32,290 nt of DNA from assembly GCA_020445205.1 (NCBI GenBank), contig JAGRHA010000200.1, positions 1-32,290 on the forward strand. The letters are read 5' to 3'. This document shows, in pieces, positions 25,401 through 32,290 of this stretch (position 1 is its first letter; the number at the start of each line of letters is the position of its first letter). The position numbers and the translations under genes are program-made. The DNA comes from Gammaproteobacteria bacterium. Lineage in GTDB: Bacteria; Pseudomonadota; Gammaproteobacteria; Chromatiales; Chromatiaceae. The notes beneath the pieces are model-generated. The model saw only the letters and a list, made by a program, of their open reading frames with translations, had not been told where the DNA came from and ran no database searches.

Positions 25401-25546
25401 TGCGCAACGGTTGGATCCGCCTGCTGGTCGTGGATCCGGAGACGGCGATGATCTGCCAATACGACGACGGTGAGTGGACCCAACGCGAATTCGTCGAGGC
25501 CGAACAGGCCCAAGACCCCATCTATACCGAGGCTCGCAGCGCATGA
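22424..25546 (+). CDS. dabA: DabA, carbonic anhydrase-like subunit of the DAB carbon pump (DUF2309)
   Basis: A 1040-residue member of the DUF2309 family. DabA has a beta-carbonic-anhydrase-like zinc site that, energised by DabB, turns CO2 into bicarbonate vectorially. The zinc and catalytic residues are present: C459 and D461 in FCIDTRSE, H717 in VGHGSTSENNP and C732 in SALDCGACGG. The 15-residue His-Cys spacing equals that recalled for Halothiobacillus DabA2. The length is that of the longer DabA1 type rather than the roughly 830-residue DabA2 type, with about 85 extra residues between the two halves of the site. It overlaps its neighbours by 4 bp at both ends. Soluble or membrane-associated on the cytoplasmic side. 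Confidence 0.95.
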   Translation: MSIPMGQNLRIRAMVYVAAEPVPYFWPMRSFIHHNPLHGLEQLPFQEAVEKGAKLFHARGFLPRSAYQRYLAEGRVDTTTLQEQVQRFIATREPALPIDVARWLMAELTNRQHSVVEPLSVADSTNVYAKLQGATTSIIEPSPQQLAAELERRLLHERPLYEAFDDLYGTTIGSDLDEQVIRACLDFFDEGQSVWDMPHREQGFFSAWLGVSGNAVRRTLAALMGTQALDAPVEAERVIALVLARLQIPENEWVGYFTRELTRLHGWAGFIRWRSNAMNYYWQQHYPGDLVDYLAVRLLLSLTLLQQQAGNRRPFTLQALREAIVDRPYARFLQLELEREGALLAMARDIEQTLQRGKASDVERLYFAYHARKGHREAQRQADALLALADQVGERAALLALSPSELAQLLTLLQDFEREEGLVWLKAMEARATAQLCDGLRLSAPPPRDKRPFAEVLFCIDTRSERIRRHLESVGDYHTYGIAGFFGVPVSFMELGKGSENHLCPVLLTPKNLVIEMSSIGVQDTAAVTALEKAMHELKESVLTPFVTVEAIGLLFGLDMVGKTLLPTTYNRWRSHLHEHKPLTHLVLDKLDREQADSIVRAVQRAVIVKAVEQEFAVEPEVITDSMIKELREAALGQRSDCPACSTLKQIDGARLEKFILRLRNAYRINPAFAQLQMERLGRIGFSLDEQTRFVAVALRSIGLTNDFSRFILLVGHGSTSENNPYESALDCGACGGAHGLVSARVLAQMANKPEVRRRLREGGIDIPDDAWFVPALHNTTTDEITLHDLELLPPSHLVYLDRLRDGLNSASRLCAQERLPSLLEDTRDLKPAAAFRAAQRNAMDWSQVRPEWGLSRNAYFVIGRRTLTQSKVLDGRAFLHSYDYRVDPKRRLLENILTGPLVVGQWINMEHYFSTVDNEKFGSGSKVYHNVAGRFGVLSGNLSDLRTGLPAQTVLDDGHPYHQPMRLITVIEAPLAHARKAIESVVAIKRLVRNGWIRLLVVDPETAMICQYDDGEWTQREFVEAEQAQDPIYTEARSA

Positions 25547-25869
25547 AGAACCTGAAATTCAGTCCGTTGAAAAAACTCGAGATCATCCTCGGCGGCGAGC
25601 ATCGCAGTTTCGCCACCGACCTGCTCGACCGTGCCGGCGTCAAGGGCTACACCATCGTCAACAACCTCTCCGGCAAAGGCAGCCACGGCTTCCACGAGGG
25701 ACACCTGATGTTCAACGAGGACGACGTGCTGATCATGATCATCGCCGCGGTCCCCGAAGAACTGGTCAAACCCATCCTGCAGGGCTTCGCGCCGTTCTAC
25801 AACGAGCACTCGGGCGTGGTGTTCATCTCGGATATCGAAGTCACGCGGCTGGTGAAATTCAGCGGCTAG
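25543..25869 (+). CDS. PII-like regulator CPII of the DAB/carboxysome system
   Basis: A 108-residue PII-like protein. The ferredoxin-like core strands (KLEIILGGEHRSFATDLLDR, VLIMIIAAVPEELVKPIL, GVVFISDIEVTRL) flank a short T-loop-like segment around residues 42-57 (LSGKGSHGFHEGHLMF). Carboxysome-associated PII (CPII) from Thiomonas binds bicarbonate and adenine nucleotides and sits next to dab genes, so a sensor that gates DabA/DabB is likely. The start ATG 25543 overlaps the dabA stop. The longer frame to 25474 lies inside dabA and is not used. The canonical uridylylated tyrosine of GlnB is absent. Confidence 0.9.
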   Translation: MKNLKFSPLKKLEIILGGEHRSFATDLLDRAGVKGYTIVNNLSGKGSHGFHEGHLMFNEDDVLIMIIAAVPEELVKPILQGFAPFYNEHSGVVFISDIEVTRLVKFSG

Positions 25870-26509
25870 GCGGCGTTTGCTTGACCTGTCCGATCGCGTA
25901 GGTCGCGACGCTGCTGCGACCGTGAACTGAGGCGCTGCCCTGCGACGGCACGCTTGCGGCAAGCACACGGTGCGTATGCCATCGCGGTTTGACCTGTGGC
26001 ATGACGCCGGCCGCTGCATCGCGCAGCAAACGGCGAAGCATCGCCCTCTCGCCCATCCGTCACCGAACGACGCAAATCAACACACGCCGCGGCGTCCGAC
26101 ATCGATCCCGCGGCGCTCGCGCGACCCGGTTTCGCGATGTCTACCCAGTGGGGCACCGTGGCCCGACGTTTTTGTGCGACTGCTGCCAGGCAGCACCGCA
26201 CGTCGGCGATGCATCCCACACCGCGTACCTCTGCCGTCCCCCAGCGCCGTCACCGCGCGATATCTCACGCGCGGACCGCATTGGCAGCACGTGACACCGC
26301 CGCGCTCGCTGCTTGGCGATGGTCGCCCCGGCATGCCATGACGCAGGGTCGGACAGGCGCGGCGCCATGCACCACCTTGACGCACGCCGGCAACGCCCGA
26401 CACCGCGGACACAGTGACGAAAGAACCCACACCGCCAGGCCACGGTCGCCGCACACGCTGTGTGCCGGCGCGCGGTTATACTCGATGGCAATTGCCTGGT
26501 GAGGTCGTG
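25870..26509. other. Non-coding stretch between the dab operon and the SLC13 gene
   Basis: 640 bp with no credible gene. A hairpin GGTCGC (25901-25906), 9-nt loop, GCGACC (25916-25921) lies 31 bp after the CPII stop but has no T-tract, so termination there is uncertain. Near the 3' end TATACT (26477-26482) is a good -10 box for the next gene. Confidence 0.45.
26477..26482 (+). promoter_or_regulatory. Probable -10 box of the SLC13 gene
   Basis: TATACT matches the sigma-70 -10 consensus in five of six bases and lies 27 bp before the start codon, ahead of a GGTGAGG ribosome-binding site. No good -35 was seen at the normal distance. Confidence 0.35.
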
Positions 26510-28339
26510 ATGTCCTGGCAGATCTGGTTCGTGTATGGCCTGGTGGCGTTGGCCGTGTTGCTGTTTTTCAGTGGACGTGTCCGACTCGACCTGACCGCAG
26601 CATTGGTCATCATCGCGCTCGCGGTCTCCGGCATCCTCACCCCCGCCGAGGCGGTCTCCGGTTTCGGCAACCCGCTGGTGATGCTCATCGCCGGCCTGTT
26701 CATCGTCAGCGAAGGTCTGGCACGTACCGGGGTGGCGTCGGCCGTCGGCGTCAAGATCGCGGCACTGGGCGGACGCAGCGAGCGCCGCCTGATCCTGTTG
26801 CTGGTGCCCGTGGTGGCCGTGTTGTCGGCGGTCATGAGTTCCACGGGCGTGGTCGCACTGTTCGTGCCCGTGGTGTTGACCCTGGCACGCGAGGCCGGAC
26901 TGGCACCGGCGCGTCTGCTCATGCCGCTGGCCATCGCGGCGCTGATCGGCGGCATGCTCACCCTGATCGGCACGCCGCCCAACCTCGTCGTCAACCGCGC
27001 GCTCATCGATGCCGGCAGGGACGGCTTTGCCTTCTTCGACTTCACCCTGATCGGCGGCTGCATCCTGCTGCTGGCGATCGGCTTCCTGCTCACGCTCGGC
27101 ATGCACCTGCTGCCGCAACGCACGTCGGCGCCGTCGGACGACCGCCACCGCCGCCTGCACGAGTTCGCCGAGCACTACGGCATCGGCGATCAACTGCGCA
27201 GTCTGCGTATCCAGGCCGAGTCGGCACTGGTGGGCAAGACGGTCGGCGAGGCGGCCATGCGCCGCGAGCACGGCCTCACCGTAATCGCACTGCAGCGCGG
27301 GCGCTGGCTCAGCAGCCTCAACCCGGTGCTGGTCAATACGCGCCTGCAGGCCGACGACGTGCTCATCGTGGTCGGCCGGCCCGAGACCATTGCGACGCAG
27401 ACCACGGACCTGCGGCTCAGTGACCAGGGTTTTCCGCACGGCCTGCAGCGTCGCTACCGCGAGAGTTTCGGCGCCGCGGAAACCCTCGTGGTGCCCGGCT
27501 CGCCGCTCGTCGGCAAGACCCTCGCGCAGGCCAATCTGCGTGCACGACAGCGCATCAATGTGCTGGCCATGCGGCGCGCCGACAAGCCGCTGGAGATCGA
27601 CTTCCAGGACACCCAATTGCAGTCCGGTGACCTGCTGCTGGTCGCCGGCAGCTGGAGCGATCTGGAACGACTGACCGGTCCGCGTACCGACATGGTGCTG
27701 CTGCAGATGCCCGCCGAGCTCGCCGATCGCACCTGGCACGCCAACCAGGCACCGTGGGCGGTGCTGATCACGCTGCTGATGTTGTTCGCCATGGCCACGC
27801 AGGTCACGTCGAATCTCGTGGCGGTAATGCTCGCGGCGTTCTTCATGGTGGTGACGCGCTGCGTGGAGATGAACGAGGCCTACCGCTCGATGAACTGGCA
27901 GAGCCTGGTGCTAATCGCCGGCATGTTGCCGCTCGCCGATGCGCTGGCGAAAACCGGCGGTGCCGACCAGATCGTCAACGGTCTCAGTGCGCTGTTCGCC
28001 GGCCACGGCGTCTACGTGATCCTGGTCGGCCTGTTCCTGCTGACGTCGCTGCTGAGCCAGTTCATCTCCAACACCGCGACAACGGTGTTGATTGCGCCGA
28101 TCGCCCTCAACCTGGCACTGGGTCTCGGCTATTCACCGCAGGCGTTCATGATGACCGTGGCGATCGCGGCCTCGACCGCGTTCGCGACGCCGGTCGCTTC
28201 ACCCGTGAACATCCTGGTGCTCGCGCCCGGCCAGTACCGCTTCAGCGATTTCGTCAAGGTCGGCGTGCCGTTGCAGATGCTGGCGCTGGCCGTCACCGTG
28301 TTGTTGGTACCGTTGGTGTTTCCGTTGACCCGCACTTAG
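26510..28339 (+). CDS. SLC13/DASS-type ion transporter with two RCK_C domains
   Basis: A 609-residue membrane protein. Two inverted half-transporters surround a soluble middle with two TrkA-C (RCK_C) domains, around residues 220-310 (LVGKTVGEAAMRREHGLTVI) and 325-405 (LVGKTLAQANLRARQRINVL). Substrate-site signature motifs of the DASS family are present in each half: SSTGVVALFVPV and SNTATTVLIAPI, with IGTPPNLVVN and FATPVASPVN as the paired loops. The family moves sulfate, dicarboxylates or related anions with Na+ or H+. Substrate cannot be told; sulfate, an end product of sulfur oxidation, or an inorganic carbon anion are candidates given the dab neighbourhood. ATG 26510 has GGTGAGG upstream. 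Confidence 0.88.
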   Translation: MSWQIWFVYGLVALAVLLFFSGRVRLDLTAALVIIALAVSGILTPAEAVSGFGNPLVMLIAGLFIVSEGLARTGVASAVGVKIAALGGRSERRLILLLVPVVAVLSAVMSSTGVVALFVPVVLTLAREAGLAPARLLMPLAIAALIGGMLTLIGTPPNLVVNRALIDAGRDGFAFFDFTLIGGCILLLAIGFLLTLGMHLLPQRTSAPSDDRHRRLHEFAEHYGIGDQLRSLRIQAESALVGKTVGEAAMRREHGLTVIALQRGRWLSSLNPVLVNTRLQADDVLIVVGRPETIATQTTDLRLSDQGFPHGLQRRYRESFGAAETLVVPGSPLVGKTLAQANLRARQRINVLAMRRADKPLEIDFQDTQLQSGDLLLVAGSWSDLERLTGPRTDMVLLQMPAELADRTWHANQAPWAVLITLLMLFAMATQVTSNLVAVMLAAFFMVVTRCVEMNEAYRSMNWQSLVLIAGMLPLADALAKTGGADQIVNGLSALFAGHGVYVILVGLFLLTSLLSQFISNTATTVLIAPIALNLALGLGYSPQAFMMTVAIAASTAFATPVASPVNILVLAPGQYRFSDFVKVGVPLQMLALAVTVLLVPLVFPLTRT

Positions 28340-28686
28340 TGGGGCACGTGCTGAGGTGGGGTGCAGGAAGTGCGCACTGGTTGCCGGCAGCCGATGACAG
28401 GACGCTTGGCGCCGGGGCGGCGAATGGGCGATTGCGGGCATCAGCGCGTTGCAGTCGACGAGCGAGCGGCTATCGTCCGATGGGCGGTCGGTCCACGAAT
28501 CCACCCGGTCAAGGCAGCATCGCGCAGCCTGTACTGCCCGCACGGGCACGGTAGTGTGTCATCACCGTGGCTGGCTGCGATACATCACGCCCAAGTGGCG
28601 TGACTGCACGCTGTCCGCGACGACGAGCAGTGACGATACGCCACGGCAACCCTGCGACACCTGCCCCCTTGCGGCGACGATAACCC
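28340..28686. other. Convergent intergenic region, SLC13 gene to glgC
   Basis: 347 bp between two convergent genes. No gene or clear T-tailed terminator was found; only short GC-rich self-complementary pieces such as GCACGTGC occur near 28345. Confidence 0.4.
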
Positions 28687-29955
28687 TCAGCCCTGGCTGA
28701 CGGTCGCTTCCTGGCCGAGCATGGCCGCAGTGACCAGCACGACGCCGCTGTCGGTCACGCGAAAACGTGCGGCATCCGCGGCCTGGTCCTCGCCGATCAC
28801 GGTACCGGGCGGGATGCGGCAGCCACGGTCGATGATCGCGCGATGGATGCGGCAGTGTCGTCCGACCTCGACCTCGGGCAGCAGCACAGAGGCACTGACC
28901 GTGCCGTAGGAATGGATGCGGACATTCGAGAACAGCAGCGAATCGACGACCGTCGAGCCCGAAATCACGCAGCCCGCCGAGATCACCGAATCCAGCGCCT
29001 TGCCCTCGCGATCGGGATCGCGGAACACGAACTTGGCCGACGGCAGTTGCTGGTGATAGGTGCGGATCGGCCAATCGCGGTCGTACAGGTTCAGTTCGGG
29101 TTCGACGCTCACCAGTTCCATGTTGGCTTCGTAGAACGAGTCGAGTGTACCGACGTCGCGCCAGTAGGGCTGCCGTCCCGTAGCCTCGTCGAGGAATGGA
29201 TAGGCGAACACGCGATGTTGGTCGATGAGCGACGGGATGATGTCGTGGCCGAAATCGTGGCTCGACGTGGCGTCGCGCGCATCCTCTTCGAGCTTGCGAA
29301 ACAGGAAGTCGGTGTTGAACACGTAGTTGCCCATCGAGGCCAGTGCGATGTCCGGCGTGCCCGGCATGGGCTGCGGATGGGCCGGCTTCTCGTCGAAACG
29401 ACGCACGCGGAAATCGTCGTCGACACCCATGACACCGAAGCCCCTGGCGTCATCGAGCGACACGCCGACGCAGGCGACCGTGAGCTCCGCCTGCTGCTGT
29501 TCGTGGTAGGCGAGCAGCGCGCCGTAGTCCATCTTGTAGACGTGGTCACCCGACAGCACCAGGACGTACTTGGGCAACAGCGTGCGTACGATATCGAGGT
29601 TCTGGTAGATCGCGTCGGCCGTGCCCTTGTACCAGTCGCCCGTGGTGCGCTGCGACGCCGGCAGCACCTCGATGAACTCGCCGAGATCGCGTTGGAAGAA
29701 ACTCCAGCCCTCGGTCAGATGACGGATCAGCGAATGGGACTTGTACTGCGTCAGCACACCGATGCGGCGAATGCCCGAGTTGATGCAGTTGGACAGCGGA
29801 AAATCGATGAGGCGGAACTTGCCGCCGAAATACAGTGCCGGCTTGGCACGTCGCTCGGTGAGCTCATACAGACGTGAGCCGCGACCGCCGGCCAACACCA
29901 GCGCCAGCGTGTTGCGTGTCAGTTGGTCGAGATAGCGTGGATTGTCGGCGTGCAT
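28687..29955 (-). CDS. glgC: Glucose-1-phosphate adenylyltransferase
   Basis: Makes ADP-glucose from glucose-1-phosphate and ATP, the committed step of bacterial glycogen synthesis. The 422-residue length from this start fits the family. Visible elements are [21 protein letters not shown] (nucleotide binding; regulatory Arg region), [19 protein letters not shown], the [12 protein letters not shown] substrate loop, [12 protein letters not shown] with the catalytic Asp, FDEKP, and a C-terminal left-handed beta-helix of hexapeptide repeats. The start was put at ATG 29955; ATG 29964 is equally possible and the frame extends to 30150, but that part is not conserved. No clear ribosome-binding site was seen. 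It links fixed carbon to storage; no other glg genes are adjacent. Confidence 0.95.
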   Translation of the reverse strand: MHADNPRYLDQLTRNTLALVLAGGRGSRLYELTERRAKPALYFGGKFRLIDFPLSNCINSGIRRIGVLTQYKSHSLIRHLTEGWSFFQRDLGEFIEVLPASQRTTGDWYKGTADAIYQNLDIVRTLLPKYVLVLSGDHVYKMDYGALLAYHEQQQAELTVACVGVSLDDARGFGVMGVDDDFRVRRFDEKPAHPQPMPGTPDIALASMGNYVFNTDFLFRKLEEDARDATSSHDFGHDIIPSLIDQHRVFAYPFLDEATGRQPYWRDVGTLDSFYEANMELVSVEPELNLYDRDWPIRTYHQQLPSAKFVFRDPDREGKALDSVISAGCVISGSTVVDSLLFSNVRIHSYGTVSASVLLPEVEVGRHCRIHRAIIDRGCRIPPGTVIGEDQAADAARFRVTDSGVVLVTAAMLGQEATVSQG

Positions 29956-30716
29956 AACGATCATCGTCTGGTTGTGGGTCGAGCATGGACGACGCATGTG
30001 TCGCGTTGGTGTCACGTCGGCAAACCGCGTCAACGCACAGCATGTCACGCGCCACGGTGCAGTGCCGCTGCAGGCGAAGCGCAGACCACCAGATAGTGCC
30101 CGCCACCGCATGCGCCATGACATGCAACCGCGCGGTTCTCTGGTCGCCACCGGTCACCAACCAGCGGGCGTAGACACCGTATGTCGTCGTCGAGTCAAGC
30201 ACCATTAGATGCTGTTGCCGACGCCAGGACAACCACGTTTGCCGCGCCCCCGTTGCACACGCGACGACGTCCTTATCGCTTTCCACACCGTGCTTCACGG
30301 GGACGGTACTTCGCGTGCGTGAGCCGCCGTGGAGATAACCTACGATGTGAGGTGCACGTCGTGCAATGTGCGTTTGGCAATACCGCTGCCTGTTGACGCG
30401 TGGTGATTCGCTCACCGGCGGTAGCGCGCGTACGCGGCCTTATGCGATTAACAGCGCAGATCGTCGCAAACACCCGTGTCGGCACGACTGAGCCTAGCGT
30501 GCACCACGCGCGTTGCCATGCGGACCGCGATGCGTCTTCCCACAAATCACGTGAGCTGCGCTGTGCCGACGATGGCGCACGCTTGGGAGCGTGAATCGTC
30601 GCATGTCCCACTGCCAACGTGATGACCGTACCGTGCACCGTACGCCGCCCCCTGCGAACGGCCATGCACCTCCGTCAGCGGATCACGTAAGCGCCGCGCC
30701 ACGGCCGGCGCGCCGC
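29956..30716. other. Long non-coding stretch upstream of glgC
   Basis: About 760 bp between glgC (leaving leftward) and the end of the beta-propeller gene. Small open frames on both strands lack conserved products and ribosome-binding sites. No tRNA, repeat array or T-tailed terminator was recognised. It must hold the glgC promoter and the 3' end of the next transcript. Confidence 0.4.
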
Positions 30717-31949
30717 TCATTGCGCATCGGGTTGCCAGCGACCCTGCAGGTAGCGCAGGCGCGATGGCGAGGTGAGGTCATCGCGTTCGATCCAGGTCAG
30801 GTGCAGGCCACCCTGTGCGTCGAGTGCCAGTGCCGGGCTGCCCTGATAACCGCTGCCCGATGCACCCGGCACCAACAGGTCCTCGCTCCAGTGGTCGCCC
30901 GCATGCCATGACAGCAACACGTCACCCGTCTCGCGCTCGTCGCTCCATACCTCGCGTGTATCGTCCCAGGCGGCAACGAAACCCGGCCTGCCGCTGGCGA
31001 GGGCCGCGTGCCACTGCTGCACGGCGCCACCGTGCTCGTCCTGGACGATCTGATTCGCCCCATAATGCACGCCGTTGTCGTCGCTGGCGGCGCCCCACAC
31101 CGCGTAGCCGGAGGCCGCATTGCGCTTGTCGAGCCAGATCGCGCGTACTCCACCCTTCGCATCGGCCGCAAGCATGACGCGCATGACGCCACTGCCGAGA
31201 CCCACAACCTCGTGGCCATCCACTTTCGGCGCATTGTGCTCGTTGAGTTGCGTTTCGCTTGCAAACGCGCCCGACGCGTCACGCCGTGTCGCGAATATCC
31301 GCGTGTGCCCAGCGCGCCGGTCCTCCCAGGCGATCAGCAGCGCACCGTCGGCGGCCCACGCAGCGGACGGAAAACCCTGGTACGGATGTTCGCCGGCCGT
31401 AGGCGCCGGCACGACAGGCGCGGCGACCGCAAGCGCATCGTGCGCGACGGTGATGTCTGCCGTTTCGAGCAACTGCCCACCCGCGGAATCGCGTGCCCAC
31501 ACGGCAGCGATCCGGTCACTGCCCGCGGCCAGTGTCACCTGCCGCGCGCCCGTGCGCGCCAGCGCCACGACCTCGCCGAGACCGTCCGGCGTGACGAGTC
31601 GCGCCACCACGCCACCGTCCTGTTCCCACGCGGCCAGCCAGCGGCCGCCACCGAGCCCGACCACGGCGGGTTCGTAGGCCTCGGCACCGTCGCTGAGTCG
31701 TTCGATTCGACCGAAGTCCGCGGCATCGACGGGCTTGGTCGCCAGGTACACCTGCGGTGCACCGCTGCGATCGTCCTCCCACACGAGCGCGACAGCGCCA
31801 TCGGCGGCCGCCACGTGCCGGCGCCCGGCACCGTCGAGGTGATGAAAATGATCACCGTCGCCAGCGACGGTCACGGGTTCGGAGAAGGTCCAGGGCGCTG
31901 CCGTCGCGATCACCGGCAGTGCGAACAGGCAGGCCAGCATGGCGCGCAT
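30717..31949 (-). CDS. Secreted sialidase-like beta-propeller protein
   Basis: A 410-residue exported protein with a signal peptide (residues 1 to about 18, ending ATAAP). The rest is a repetitive beta-rich fold with recurring W-x-D-x-R motifs: WEDDRSG, WEDRRAG, WLDKRNA and WDDTREV. These resemble the bladed repeats of the sialidase/exo-alpha-sialidase superfamily. Catalytic sialidase residues could not be assigned, so a binding or structural role in the periplasm is as likely as enzymatic activity. Its ATG overlaps the stop of the upstream thioredoxin-fold gene by one base (TGATG), so the two are translated together and probably work together. Confidence 0.7.
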   Translation of the reverse strand: MRAMLACLFALPVIATAAPWTFSEPVTVAGDGDHFHHLDGAGRRHVAAADGAVALVWEDDRSGAPQVYLATKPVDAADFGRIERLSDGAEAYEPAVVGLGGGRWLAAWEQDGGVVARLVTPDGLGEVVALARTGARQVTLAAGSDRIAAVWARDSAGGQLLETADITVAHDALAVAAPVVPAPTAGEHPYQGFPSAAWAADGALLIAWEDRRAGHTRIFATRRDASGAFASETQLNEHNAPKVDGHEVVGLGSGVMRVMLAADAKGGVRAIWLDKRNAASGYAVWGAASDDNGVHYGANQIVQDEHGGAVQQWHAALASGRPGFVAAWDDTREVWSDERETGDVLLSWHAGDHWSEDLLVPGASGSGYQGSPALALDAQGGLHLTWIERDDLTSPSRLRYLQGRWQPDAQ

Positions 31950-32290
31950 CAGGAACGCGCCGCCTTGAATGCATCGAAGGACTGCGCGCGATAGTGATCA
32001 CCATTGACGAACTCGTCGAGCAGCAGAAACTCCTCGGCCGTCTTGTAACCCGGGGAACGGATGATGGCGGCGCCGTTGGGTTCCATGAAATAAAAGAACG
32101 GGGTGCCGAACACTTTGAGCCGCACACCGATATCCATCTCCGTGACCCGCTCGCCATTGGCCATGCGCAGGCGTTTGCCGCTCTCCGAGTCGACGTAGGC
32201 CAGCACGTAATGGGCATTGAAACGTTCGATCACGCGCGGATCGGTGAAGCTCTCGCGGTTGGTCCGCTCGCACGATGGACAACCATGGCG
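31949..32290 (-). CDS. Thioredoxin-fold protein, SoxW-like (N-terminus outside window)
   Basis: The frame is open to the right edge. The visible residues begin RHGCPSCERTNRESFTDPRV, a thioredoxin-type CxxC site, and continue with VLAYVDSESG, the cis-proline region KVFGTPFFYFMEPNG and a helical end. The CPSC motif followed by the long stretch before the cis-Pro resembles SoxW and related periplasmic thioredoxins of sulfur oxidisers. A signal peptide would lie in the missing part. No other sox gene is in the window, so SoxW is a suggestion. Translationally coupled to the beta-propeller gene. Confidence 0.75.
   Translation of the reverse strand, partial: RHGCPSCERTNRESFTDPRVIERFNAHYVLAYVDSESGKRLRMANGERVTEMDIGVRLKVFGTPFFYFMEPNGAAIIRSPGYKTAEEFLLLDEFVNGDHYRAQSFDAFKAARS

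Overview
The window is a GC-rich stretch of an autotrophic proteobacterial chromosome. It carries nearly all of an alpha-carboxysome CO2-concentrating mechanism in two loci. Form IA RuBisCO, the csoS gene order, a DAB-type inorganic carbon pump and a SoxW-like thioredoxin point to a chemolithoautotroph, most likely a sulfur-oxidising gammaproteobacterium. The genus cannot be fixed from the sequence alone.

Region by region. (1) 2-1489: 3' end of a single-chain pyruvate carboxylase, followed by about 640 bp of non-coding DNA with two inverted repeats. (2) 2132-11880, plus strand: cbbL, cbbS, csoS2, csoS3 (csoSCA), csoS4A, csoS4B, two near-identical csoS1 genes, a bacterioferritin-like gene, acRAF, mcdA, mcdB and a CbbR-type regulator, closed by a strong intrinsic terminator at 11910-11934. 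(3) 11935-17173: accessory genes: a C39-like cysteine peptidase with a ribosome-binding site that can be sequestered, a convergent TIR-domain protein, a membrane-anchored hemerythrin, a PEP-CTERM protein behind a sigma-54-type promoter, a small membrane protein and a GNAT acetyltransferase. (4) 19188-17578, minus strand: a compact operon of a stand-alone RuBisCO small-subunit-like protein, the shell protein CsoS1D and a Nudix hydrolase. (5) 19988-25869, plus strand, divergent from (4): dabB, a NuoM-like membrane protein, dabA and a PII-like (CPII) regulator, joined by 1-nt gaps or 4-nt overlaps. (6) 26510-28339: an SLC13-type transporter with two RCK_C domains. (7) 28687-29955, minus: glgC. 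(8) 30717-32290, minus: a secreted beta-propeller protein translationally coupled to a thioredoxin-fold protein cut by the window edge.

How they work together (family knowledge plus context). DabA/DabB would accumulate bicarbonate in the cytosol, with CPII sensing bicarbonate and adenylate state. CsoS1, CsoS1D and CsoS4A/B form the shell, CsoS2 packs RuBisCO, CsoSCA makes CO2 inside, acRAF assists RuBisCO assembly, and McdA/McdB space carboxysomes on the nucleoid. CbbR would control expression. GlgC and pyruvate carboxylase fit downstream carbon storage and anaplerosis.

The most notable unexplained element is the SSU-like/CsoS1D/Nudix operon. It encodes a cysteine-rich, N-terminally truncated CbbS homologue, reminiscent of the small-subunit-like modules of beta-carboxysomal CcmM, next to an alpha-carboxysome shell protein. 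Secondary leads are the possible RNA switch before the peptidase, the TIR/peptidase pair, the sigma-54 promoter of the PEP-CTERM gene, and the regulatory palindromes before cbbL and between the csoS1D and dab operons.
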